Positions 43,351 through 51,816 of a DNA stretch of 60,089 nt are shown piece after piece. Numbering within the stretch: position 1 is the first letter of the stretch; every line of letters starts with the position of its first letter. Source of the stretch: Anaerolineae bacterium. GTDB taxonomy: Bacteria; Chloroflexota; Anaerolineae; J036; Brachytrichaceae. The translations under genes and the position numbers were made by a program. Where the stretch lies: assembly GCA_947476335.1 (NCBI GenBank), contig CANJQH010000012.1:1-60089 (forward strand). The letters are read 5' to 3'. The notes below the pieces were generated by a model. That model was not told where the DNA came from. It saw nothing but the letters and a program-made list of their open reading frames with translations, and ran no database searches.

Positions 43351-44774
43351 GCGCGCGGGGCCGCGCGTGCGAAGCCGTCGTCGTCGGCAGCGGGCCGAAC
43401 GGGCTGGCAGCGGCGCTGACGCTGGCGGAGGCCGGCGTGCACGTGCGTGTGCTTGAGGCGGCGGCCACGCCCGGGGGCGGCTGTCGCAGTGATGCGCGCA
43501 CGCTGCCGGGCTTCGTGCACGACGCCTGCGCGGCGATTCACCCGGTGACCGTGGCGTCGCCGTTCTTTCGAAAGCAGCAGATCGAACGGCACGTCGAATT
43601 CGTGCACTCGCCTGCGGCGCTGGCGCATCCGTTCGACGATGGCACGGCGGCGCTGCTGCTGCGTGACGTGCGCGCGACCGATGCACAGCTCGGCGCAGGC
43701 GGCAGTTGGGCGCGCACGATGGGGCCGCTCGTGAGTGATGCGCCGGCCCTGCTTGAAGATCTGCTCGCACCGCTGCTGAAATTCCCGCGGCATCCGTTGG
43801 CATTCGCGCGCTTTGCGCCGCTGGCGCTGCTGCCGGCGACTTTGTTTGCGCGAGGTGCTTTGCGCAGCGCGCGCGCGCGCGCGTTGTTCGCCGGGCTGGC
43901 GGCGCACGCCATGATTCCGCTGGAAGCGCCGGGAAGTGCTGCATTCGGGCTGATGCTCGGGCTGCTCGGGCACCACGTCGGCTGGCCGTTTCCGCGCGGC
44001 GGGGCCGGGCGCATCGTCGATTTTCTGGTCGAAAGAATTTGTGCGCACGGCGGCGAAATTGTGACTGGGCATGAAGTGCGTGCGCTGAGCGAGCTGCCGG
44101 CCGACGCACTGAAGTTCTTCGACGTCACCCCGCGGCAGTTCGTGCGCCTGGCGGGTGATGCGCTGACTTCTTCGCAGGCGCGGCCGTATGAACGATTTCG
44201 CTACGGCCCGGGCGTGTTCAAGATCGACTACGCGCTGCGGGCGCCGATCCCGTGGTGCGCGAACGAGTGCGCGTCCGCGGCGACCGTGCACATCGGCGGG
44301 ACGCTCGAGGAGATCGCGCACTCCGAGCGCGATGCCTGGCGCGGCGTGCGCAGCGCGCGGCCGTTCGTGCTGCTGGCGCAGCACAGCCTGTTCGACGCGA
44401 GCCGCGCGCCGGACGGCATGCACACGGCGTGGGCGTACTGCCACGTGCCGCACGGCGACGGCGGCGATTTCACTGATGCAATCGAAGCGCAGATCGAGCG
44501 CTTCGCGCCGGGCTTCCGCGAGTGCATTGCGGCGCGGCACACGACCGGGGCGATGCAGATGCAGGCGTACAACGCCAACTACATCGGCGGCGACATCGGC
44601 GGCGGCGCGGCCACGCTGTGGCAGACGCTGGCGCGTCCGCGGCTGGCGCTGAATCCATATCGCACGCCGCTGGCCGGTGTGTATCTGTGCTCGTCGTCGA
44701 CCCCGCCGGGGCCGGGTGTGCACGGGATGAGCGGGGTGGGTGCGGCTGTGAAGGGGATATGGGACAGGGGATAG
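43347..44774 (+). CDS. Phytoene desaturase-like FAD/NAD(P) oxidoreductase
   Basis: A 475-residue flavoprotein. The FAD site is AVVVGSGPNGLAAALTLAEAG (residues about 8-28) followed by LEAAATPGGGCRS, typical of the phytoene desaturase/CrtI-like family. C-terminal FAD motif GVYLCSSSTPPGPGVHGMSG. GTG 43347 overlaps the preceding stop codon by four bases, showing coupling to the PLP enzyme. The family acts on hydrophobic or unusual substrates; carotenoid metabolism is not supported by the neighbours. Confidence 0.8.
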   Translation: MSARGRACEAVVVGSGPNGLAAALTLAEAGVHVRVLEAAATPGGGCRSDARTLPGFVHDACAAIHPVTVASPFFRKQQIERHVEFVHSPAALAHPFDDGTAALLLRDVRATDAQLGAGGSWARTMGPLVSDAPALLEDLLAPLLKFPRHPLAFARFAPLALLPATLFARGALRSARARALFAGLAAHAMIPLEAPGSAAFGLMLGLLGHHVGWPFPRGGAGRIVDFLVERICAHGGEIVTGHEVRALSELPADALKFFDVTPRQFVRLAGDALTSSQARPYERFRYGPGVFKIDYALRAPIPWCANECASAATVHIGGTLEEIAHSERDAWRGVRSARPFVLLAQHSLFDASRAPDGMHTAWAYCHVPHGDGGDFTDAIEAQIERFAPGFRECIAARHTTGAMQMQAYNANYIGGDIGGGAATLWQTLARPRLALNPYRTPLAGVYLCSSSTPPGPGVHGMSGVGAAVKGIWDRG

Positions 44775-44841
44775 GCCATCGTCGATGGAGATGGGTATAT
44801 GCGGCGTTTGGAAGATCTTCACGAAATGGCGGCGGCCGTCA

Positions 44842-44860
44842 CCCAGACCGATGGTCTGGG
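44842..44860. repeat. 19-bp hairpin repeat, copy 2
   Basis: CCCAGACC-GAT-GGTCTGGG, between two convergent genes. Same stem as 188-206 with the loop in inverse order. Confidence 0.6.
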
Positions 44861-44880
44861 GTGCTTGCGCACGTCCGCGT

Positions 44881-45885
44881 TCACGCCTGCGGCAGTTCGG
44901 GCACATAGACGTAGGTTGGATCGGCGGCCTGCCGCTTCATGATGGTGCCGATGAGTTTCCAGCTTTCGACCAGGCCGTTGGGTGTGTGCGGCAGATCCTG
45001 GCGGATGGCGGCGTGCAGCTTCGGCAGGTTGTAGCACGGGACTGCGGCGTACATATGGTGTTCGATATGAAAGTTCATGTGCCAGTACAGAAATTGCAGC
45101 ACTGGGTTCAGCAGGACAGTGCGTGTGCACAGGCGGTAATCCGGATTGACGTCTTGCATGCCGGAGTGCTGCGTGTTGTTGCAGAGGCTTTGGATGAGGC
45201 CGCCGTAGAAGGGTGCGAGCGTGAGCAGGACCGGGACGAGCCAGAGGCCGAAGTAAATTGAGACGACGGCGATGGCGAGGTGGCCGAGGAGGCAGAAGCG
45301 CGTCCATGCGAACAGGCGGCGGCGGGTATCGGGCTTGCTGGCGGGGAACAGGTAGTTCATCCAGTCGCCGTCGATGATGCCGAGCGAAAGCCGGATCTGG
45401 CCGCGGAAGTGATGGTAGATGCCCTCGTAGTTGATGAAGCCGTATTTGAGAAAGCCGACGGCCGTGAGTTTGACCGGCAGAGTCACCTCGAGATCGTCGG
45501 GTGGGTGCAGCGTGTATTTATGGTGTTCCTGGTGGCTGGCCCAGAACGCGATCGGGTTGTGGCCGGACATGAAGCTGATGAGATAGAGGAAGAACGAATT
45601 CAGCCATTTGGTGCGGAAGACGGAGCTGTGGCAGAGCTCGTGGAAGCCGTTGAGGAGGAAGGCGTAGACCGCGCCGTGGAAGTAGAGCGCGATGATGAGC
45701 AGCGGGAGCGAGCCGAGGTTCCAGGCGTAGAGCGACGCTGCGGCGGTGAGGCCGATGATCGCCAGGTGACCGAGGGTTTGAGCGAGGCCGAGCAGATCGC
45801 TGCGCTGATTGAGTTGAGCGAGCAGGTCACGGTCGATCGGGGAGCGGTACCAGTCGATGCGCTGGGAAGCGGGTGAGGCGGACAT
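44881..45885 (-). CDS. Membrane fatty acid desaturase
   Basis: A 334-residue integral membrane desaturase. All three His boxes are present: HELCHS (about residues 92-97), HQEHHKY (about 127-133), and NFHIEHHMY (about 277-285). Four or so membrane helices lie around them. It introduces double bonds in acyl chains, usually to adjust membrane fluidity. ATG 45885 was chosen over an earlier frame start. Confidence 0.85.
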   Translation of the reverse strand: MSASPASQRIDWYRSPIDRDLLAQLNQRSDLLGLAQTLGHLAIIGLTAAASLYAWNLGSLPLLIIALYFHGAVYAFLLNGFHELCHSSVFRTKWLNSFFLYLISFMSGHNPIAFWASHQEHHKYTLHPPDDLEVTLPVKLTAVGFLKYGFINYEGIYHHFRGQIRLSLGIIDGDWMNYLFPASKPDTRRRLFAWTRFCLLGHLAIAVVSIYFGLWLVPVLLTLAPFYGGLIQSLCNNTQHSGMQDVNPDYRLCTRTVLLNPVLQFLYWHMNFHIEHHMYAAVPCYNLPKLHAAIRQDLPHTPNGLVESWKLIGTIMKRQAADPTYVYVPELPQA

Positions 45886-46229
45886 AGGTGGGGAAAGTGT
45901 GGCACGGGGGAGGGGGAAGCGCAAGCGGGGGGCTTTGTTTCAGCCAAGTCGTGGATTCCGGCTTTTTCCTCAGCTGCGCGCTGAAAGTTCTGCCGAAAAC
46001 CAAGGACGTCGCACGCATTTTGCGGATGCTGAGAAAACTGGGATGACGTTGCCGCTGGAGCAACGAGTAGCTGCGCTCGTTTGTGAGATATGCGGTGAGA
46101 AGGGTATAGAAATGCGGAAGTGTACGGGTTGGTGCAGTGAAACTCTACGAAACTTTGTAGGCGATGTACCGCATACTGACACAGCTTTGCTTGTAGAACC
46201 AATAGAGCGTAGTGAGGGAATCGTTACAC
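45886..46229. other. Divergent gap between the desaturase and the VWA gene
   Basis: About 340 bases with promoters expected on both sides. A short Cys-rich frame (from ATG 46043) is open but overlaps the VWA gene in another frame and is not supported. A palindromic site CTACGAAACTTTGTAG at 46145 stands out. Confidence 0.4.
46145..46160. promoter_or_regulatory. CTACGAAACTTTGTAG near-palindrome
   Basis: The first 11 bases match the site at 59062 exactly. It lies 85 bases before the VWA start. There is no TATAA box at the fixed 38-bp spacing seen in the defence locus, so a shared regulator is only a possibility. Confidence 0.35.
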
Positions 46230-49127
46230 ATGCGGCAAAAGATTACATCGATCGGCTGGATTCAGCTTATTGCGCGAGTTTTCATCTCGGTACTTGCGTT
46301 GATGGGGAGCGTGTCTCCTGCAGCAACTCCAGTGAGAGCAGGTGTGCCAAGCCGTGCGCCGGTCGATCTCGTGTTGGTACTGGATAACTCGGGCAGCATG
46401 GGGGCTGGGAAGGGTGAGTGCGACATGCAGGGGCTGCGTTATAGCGCGGCGCGCTTGGCGATCGCGATGCTCGAACAGGGCGATCGCGTTGCGGTGGTCG
46501 AATTCAGCAGTGAAGCAACTGTCAAAGTGCCGTTGACGCTCCTGGGAATGCTGCCCGAACGACGTGAACTATTCGACTCGCTGACGGCGCCGGTACCGGA
46601 TGGCAAAACGAATATTGCGGCAGCGCTGGACACTGCGGCCAACCTGTTTGATAGCGATCCGCAGCGCGCGCGCTACATCATTTTTCTGACGGATGGCAAG
46701 CCGGACCCGGACGAGGGCGCGCAGCGTGCGAAAGTAATGACCACCATGCTCAGCCTGCAGGGCCGTGCGGTGGTGTATCCCGTGGCGCTGACAACCAGTT
46801 CTGCTTCTGGTCGGTGCACGGGGAAGTCGCCGACGCTCGAAGAGATGGGCGCGATCAAGACGGCCCAGTCCGCTTCGGAGCTGACGCTGCGCTTCAGCGA
46901 GATCGTGCGCGAGGTGAAACCGAATGCGTTCGTGGTGACGCGCCAGGATCTTGGCGGCCGACTCGAGCTGAAGATTGAACCATGGCAGAGTGCGCAGCAG
47001 GTCATGCTAGTGGCGGAGAAATCACCAGCCAACGCGCTGTCAGCGAGTGGGGCGTCAGCAGCGGAGGCGGTTTTCGGAGACGCCAACGTTGATGCGTTGG
47101 TTACAGATTCCAGCGCTACAGAAGTCAAAGTTCTTGGTACGTCGTCGGATCCGAACGCGTTCTTCGTGGTGCAGGCGTCGACGTACGTTGACATGGTGTT
47201 TCCCCCTTCGGCTGACCTGAACGAATATGGCCAGACGCGGCGCATTCCGATGGGGTCGAAGCCGATCGTGCTGGGGCGTGCCATTGGTGCGCCGGATCAG
47301 AGGCTGTATGTGAACGGTTCGCCGATGCCTCCGTTATTCAAGGGCCTTTCTTGGAACGAAGCTGTGGGGGGGCCGGTGAATCTCAAGGTCGGCGACACCG
47401 ACGTTCCGCTGTATATCGAGCGCCGTTACGATTTGAAGGAGGTTGAAGGACTGCCACGCCTGACGCTGACGGGGGAAGCGAAATGTTCCGTTGACGAAGC
47501 ATGCGCGCTGGCGGCGCAGTTCGAGACGACTGAGACGTTGCGAATTCAGCGGCAGGGCTCGTATGCATTTGTGCTCGATCATACGGAAGGCAAGCCGACG
47601 CCGACGGAGTTGAAACTTGTCTGTGACGATATCAAGGCGTCCTGCTCGATTGACGAAGCTGCGTTTGTGCCGAAGCCGGGTCGGAAATATGAAGTGGTGT
47701 TCCTGCTGGCTGCACAGGGTGTGATGGGCATCTTCGGCGATGCGTTGCGTGTGCCATTCGAGACACCGGCGTATGTCGAACTGAAGGGATTGCCGAAAGA
47801 AATTCTGTTGCCTGCAGGGGGAGAGAAGACCTTCGTGGGGACGCTGCGTTCCGGTGTGTCTCAGCAGGGTGGAGAGCTGCGCATCCGCAGCATGACGCTG
47901 CGCGCCCCTGAAGGTGGAGCCGACTTGATCGAGGCCGGTGACGTGGCGATCGTTCTCGACGAAGGGCAATTGGTATCGCTGGAGCCGGGTGCCGAGCGTC
48001 CGCTCACGCTGCGTGCGACGGTGGGCGGCGGGCTGCCGGCGAAGCGTTACGAAGGACAGGTCGAGTTTGAAGTCGTCGGCGTCGAAGGTGTGCAGGCGCC
48101 GCCGCCAGTCAGGCTGGTGCTTGACGTGCGACCAGTGACGGTGCAAGCGGGCAGCAATCTCAATCTGGGATCGGTGGTTGCGCCGCTGGGGCAGGGCCGG
48201 CCGTTCTCGGCGACGGTGCCGCTGCAGGTGCGCTTCGACAGCCCTGAGGCGGTGCGGCTGCGAGCGGAGCCGGTGCCTATCGACGGGGCCCTTCCGTTTC
48301 AGCTGTCGCTTTCGAACGAATGGAAGAAGAGCGAGCGGGAAGGGTACTGGGAGTCGTCGCTGAATATTCAGGGGCAGCCGCTGAGCAAGCCGGGCACGTA
48401 TTCCGGCAAATTCACGCTGCAGGGCGCGGACGAGATGCGCAGCGTGCAGCCGAGTGCAGAGATCAACTGGGTGCTGCAGGTTGAGCCGATGGAATTCCAG
48501 GTGCTCGGTTTGATGCAGGATGGGGGCGAGCGGTCTATGCGATTTGATTTGCCTGCCATGGGCTACAAGGGTGAGGGCGTGGACGAGATGACCGTGCGTG
48601 TGCGTTACAACGGCGACGCCTCTGATTTGCGCCAACTTCGGATCGGATCGCTGAAAGCAGCGACGTGGTGGGGCATCCCGTATTTCTCAACAGCCGTGAA
48701 AAGCGAGCAATTCGACCTGCGTCATTTTGAGAATTCTGTGCGTTTGGCTGCGAATCCAGGTGAGTATGACGTTGTCACGAGGCTGGCTCTGGTTGAGGAT
48801 CTGCCCGCGCCGTATCTGTCGCCGTTTGGCTACGGCTATGTGGGTGATGTGAACTTCGATCTGCGCGGGATGCGGAGCGAGGTGATGCCGCTGGCGTTTC
48901 GAAATCCGGGGGTGGCGAATCGACATCCGTTTCTTTTCTGGCTGGCGCTTGCATTCATGATCTGCGTCGTGTTGGTCATTGTTTCGCGAAGGAATTTGTC
49001 GCCTGATGAGTCTGATGAGCCTGATTTGACAGATGTGAGCGAGAAGGCGCCTCAAACCAGCACAACTACGGCACAGGGTGATGGCGAGCCACCGAACGCC
49101 GACATCGATCCTTCCAAATACTTTTAG
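46230..49127 (+). CDS. Membrane-anchored VWA-domain protein
   Basis: A 965-residue protein. Residues about 10-36 form an N-terminal signal or anchor helix. The VWA domain (about residues 45-225) has a complete MIDAS: DNSGSMG at residue 52, then the TDGKPD aspartate. Several Ig-like beta domains follow, and a C-terminal helix FWLALAFMICVVLVIVS (about 905-921) with a short cytoplasmic tail. It is probably exported and anchored, binding a partner through metal. It starts the four-gene cluster with the Tubulin_2 protein. ATG 46230 was preferred to GTG 46212 because of a GAGGGA site upstream. Confidence 0.85.
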   Translation: MRQKITSIGWIQLIARVFISVLALMGSVSPAATPVRAGVPSRAPVDLVLVLDNSGSMGAGKGECDMQGLRYSAARLAIAMLEQGDRVAVVEFSSEATVKVPLTLLGMLPERRELFDSLTAPVPDGKTNIAAALDTAANLFDSDPQRARYIIFLTDGKPDPDEGAQRAKVMTTMLSLQGRAVVYPVALTTSSASGRCTGKSPTLEEMGAIKTAQSASELTLRFSEIVREVKPNAFVVTRQDLGGRLELKIEPWQSAQQVMLVAEKSPANALSASGASAAEAVFGDANVDALVTDSSATEVKVLGTSSDPNAFFVVQASTYVDMVFPPSADLNEYGQTRRIPMGSKPIVLGRAIGAPDQRLYVNGSPMPPLFKGLSWNEAVGGPVNLKVGDTDVPLYIERRYDLKEVEGLPRLTLTGEAKCSVDEACALAAQFETTETLRIQRQGSYAFVLDHTEGKPTPTELKLVCDDIKASCSIDEAAFVPKPGRKYEVVFLLAAQGVMGIFGDALRVPFETPAYVELKGLPKEILLPAGGEKTFVGTLRSGVSQQGGELRIRSMTLRAPEGGADLIEAGDVAIVLDEGQLVSLEPGAERPLTLRATVGGGLPAKRYEGQVEFEVVGVEGVQAPPPVRLVLDVRPVTVQAGSNLNLGSVVAPLGQGRPFSATVPLQVRFDSPEAVRLRAEPVPIDGALPFQLSLSNEWKKSEREGYWESSLNIQGQPLSKPGTYSGKFTLQGADEMRSVQPSAEINWVLQVEPMEFQVLGLMQDGGERSMRFDLPAMGYKGEGVDEMTVRVRYNGDASDLRQLRIGSLKAATWWGIPYFSTAVKSEQFDLRHFENSVRLAANPGEYDVVTRLALVEDLPAPYLSPFGYGYVGDVNFDLRGMRSEVMPLAFRNPGVANRHPFLFWLALAFMICVVLVIVSRRNLSPDESDEPDLTDVSEKAPQTSTTTAQGDGEPPNADIDPSKYF

Positions 49128-49270
49128 CGTGGTTGATCTACTTTGGGCCAGCCTATTTTCTGTCTATCTTTCTGTCGATTTTGTTTAGGAAGTTTTGTGG
49201 AAATTACCGGTGGCAGATTGATGTGCCAAAACCTGACCAAGCAAACATATTCTCTAGAAAAAACTAAGCC
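49128..49270. other. Gap between the VWA and tubulin genes
   Basis: 143 bases. The left 40 bases (GTTGATCTACTTTGGGCC and CCTATTTTC) faintly resemble the left end of a reverse family A element, and CCTGACCAAGC at about 49231 a right end, but the match is poor. Confidence 0.3.
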
Positions 49271-51802
49271 ATGACTCTTGCAAAACCAACGATTTATCCC
49301 ACCCTCGTAATTGGCATCGGCGGTACAGGCACGAACGTCGTGCGACACGTGAAAACTCGCCTGTTGAAGGAATTTGGAAAGGGGTTGGGTGATGAGCTGC
49401 CAGAACTTTTTCAAGTGCTTGCGGTCGATACGGAACCGCGTGTGAATCCGGCTGGCAGCCAGCCGTTGTACGACCATGAATTCGCCTTTATGGGCCAATT
49501 CAGCGCGACGCGATTCGTCCAGAATCGCGCGATGCACAGCCCTTATCTCGACTGGTGGCAATGGGATGACTCCGAGATGAATCTTGGATACATCAGCAAC
49601 GGTGCAAAGCAATTGCGACCCGTTGGTCGACTGTGTTTCTTTCGCAATTACGAGAAGTTTCAATCGAGCGTCCGATCGAAGCTGCGAATGATCCAGAGGG
49701 TCAACGCAATTGCAGCCGCCGAGGAGCGTCAGTATCCTGTGCAGACGGCGATGAAGATGATCTACATCGTCAGTTCGATATGTGGTGGCACTGGAGCAGG
49801 AATGCTGGTCGATGCGGTGCGGTGTGTGCGCGACTACGTAGGTGAGGATGCGAAGATCATCGGCGTGCTGGCGATGCCGTCGGTGTTCGTCGACGAAATT
49901 CAGAGCAGCCTGCAGATGCGTCGCATTCATGCCAACGCCTACGCCGTGCTGAAAGAGCTCGACTACTTTCAGAAAAATACGACTGCCGAGCAGCAGCTGT
50001 ACCCGAACGAAGATCACCTGATACCAGGGACTGCGGTCAAGCCGTTCGATCAGGTATTTCTCGTCGAGATGAGCGACGACACGGGCACCTCTCTCACGGA
50101 CAAGGCGAGCGTCGAGAAGATGATGGCGCACTTTATTCAGCTGACGAACTTGTCCGATGCCAGTCATCATATTCTCGGTATGGATGCGAATGTGCAGGAA
50201 ATGGCGTACAGCGCATTCGGCGTTTCGGCACTCGTATTGCCGCGTGACAACATCGATGCGATGTTTCGTGTGCAGGCGCGACATGCCGTTCTTGCGGAGC
50301 TCGTGAAGGCTAGAGCGCGACCGTCTTTGAACATCGATACCCGCATCGCCAAGTGTCTTGCGAACATGCAGCTCACCAATGATGAACGAACCAAGGCAAA
50401 CATCGCGGAGGTTGGGCGCGAGTTTCAGGCTGGAGGAGCGCTTTGGAAGACGGTGCAGCGGGACCTGAATGACGAAATCGGCAAAGCGATAGGTCAGTCG
50501 GGCTGGAAGGCGACGGCTGATGCATTGGCGTCCTACGGTGATTCGCTCAGTGAACGGCGCAAAATGGCCGATCACAGCCGTGGTGAAGTGAGCCGTGGAT
50601 TCTCGATCGCCGAGTGGGGATTTTCTGTTCCGGAACGCATTAAGGAAAGGAGTTCCGTCGTGTCTTTTGCAGAAAGCATCCTGAATGTGAAAGCAGCCCG
50701 TCGCTATGAAACGGGAATCGCGAAGGTCGCAGCCCACAAAGAATGGCAGCCTGCGCTGTCTCTACTGGCTGAACAGGTGGTCAATCTGTGTTCTCGATAT
50801 GTCGAGCGCATCAGGCAATATCTTGCCGCTGCTGGTGCATTGCAGCAGCAAAGTGAAGAGTTGCAGCAGGAGATTCAGCAAAATTTTGAGCGGCGTGGCT
50901 CAGAAAGTGCAGCCAAGACATCATCTTTTTATGACCTTGAGGCTTCGGCTATTGGTGAGGCAGATATGGATCTGTTGAAGGAATGGCTGCTGGGATCCCT
51001 GACTGAAGATCGCATCACGATTCAGGAGCAGGTGACAGATAGTGGCCGCACTGTGAAGACGCAGGTAAAAGAGCCGTGGAGCTCGCTCGTGCTGCGCCGC
51101 CTGCAACAGGACTTGCTCGCCGATATGCTGCAGTATTCGGGTGGAGAAAGATTCGATGCTCGCAAACTCGAAGGACTGCTGGATCGATACGCCGAGTTTG
51201 CGGAATGGTGTCGCGCGGCTGATCGTGCTTTTGATATTCGCAAGATCTACGGCTCACGTGCAGACCGCAAAGACGGAGCTCAACCGCGTCCGAACAATCG
51301 GGCCGACCAGCTGCATAAGCGTGCTGGGCTGCATGCGGACATTGATCTAGACAGGCATAACTATGCCGGTGCAAACCCGGAGCCGCTGCGTGTTGTAACG
51401 GCCTATTTGCCGGCAGACGATCCTGATGATGATTTCAGCATCACTCTGCGTGAGAACAGCAAATTCAAGGCGATTAGCAGTCGTGATCGGAACCGCATGG
51501 ATGCGTGCTACATCAAACATGGCATTCCAGGATCACACATTCGTGGGCTAGTAAGCCTCTATCAGGCGTACTGGGGGGACACCACAATTGAATTGCATCC
51601 GCATGCAGCGACTTCGATCGATCCCAGACGTTTGCATCTGAATCGCGATTGGGCCAAAAAGCTTCCGGAGCTCTATCCGGATCGGCTCGACTCGCGTGCC
51701 ATCGACCGCAAACGAAAATTTGAGCTCGACGATGTCGCACGTCAAGCTGCGTCTTCTTCCAAACCTGTCGTTGACGACAAGCCCTCCGGTCGCCGTAACT
51801 GA
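49271..51802 (+). CDS. Tubulin_2 family (FtsZ/tubulin-like) GTPase
   Basis: An 843-residue protein of the Tubulin_2 group. The nucleotide-binding start VIGIGGTGTNVVRHVK (residues 13-28) is followed by a tubulin-type signature at about residues 168-177 (SSICGGTGAGMLVDAVR), corresponding to GGGTGSG with Cys and Ala substitutions. The rest, residues about 330-840, is large and of unknown fold, with a predicted helical region. FtsZ/tubulin relatives polymerise with GTP and shape membranes. It sits between the VWA gene and two membrane-protein genes. The ribosome site is weak. Confidence 0.8.
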   Translation: MTLAKPTIYPTLVIGIGGTGTNVVRHVKTRLLKEFGKGLGDELPELFQVLAVDTEPRVNPAGSQPLYDHEFAFMGQFSATRFVQNRAMHSPYLDWWQWDDSEMNLGYISNGAKQLRPVGRLCFFRNYEKFQSSVRSKLRMIQRVNAIAAAEERQYPVQTAMKMIYIVSSICGGTGAGMLVDAVRCVRDYVGEDAKIIGVLAMPSVFVDEIQSSLQMRRIHANAYAVLKELDYFQKNTTAEQQLYPNEDHLIPGTAVKPFDQVFLVEMSDDTGTSLTDKASVEKMMAHFIQLTNLSDASHHILGMDANVQEMAYSAFGVSALVLPRDNIDAMFRVQARHAVLAELVKARARPSLNIDTRIAKCLANMQLTNDERTKANIAEVGREFQAGGALWKTVQRDLNDEIGKAIGQSGWKATADALASYGDSLSERRKMADHSRGEVSRGFSIAEWGFSVPERIKERSSVVSFAESILNVKAARRYETGIAKVAAHKEWQPALSLLAEQVVNLCSRYVERIRQYLAAAGALQQQSEELQQEIQQNFERRGSESAAKTSSFYDLEASAIGEADMDLLKEWLLGSLTEDRITIQEQVTDSGRTVKTQVKEPWSSLVLRRLQQDLLADMLQYSGGERFDARKLEGLLDRYAEFAEWCRAADRAFDIRKIYGSRADRKDGAQPRPNNRADQLHKRAGLHADIDLDRHNYAGANPEPLRVVTAYLPADDPDDDFSITLRENSKFKAISSRDRNRMDACYIKHGIPGSHIRGLVSLYQAYWGDTTIELHPHAATSIDPRRLHLNRDWAKKLPELYPDRLDSRAIDRKRKFELDDVARQAASSSKPVVDDKPSGRRN

Positions 51803-51816
51803 GGGTAACCGACACC

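Noticed and set aside
45857-46387. An open frame with a Cys-rich piece (CEICGEKGIEMRKCTGWC)
   Set aside because: It overlaps the VWA gene start and desaturase region in other frames. The Cys-rich part may be chance; no ribosome site or homology.
49128-49270. Possible family A element in the VWA-tubulin gap
   Set aside because: Only scattered matches to the ends, no duplication, no stem; chance cannot be excluded.
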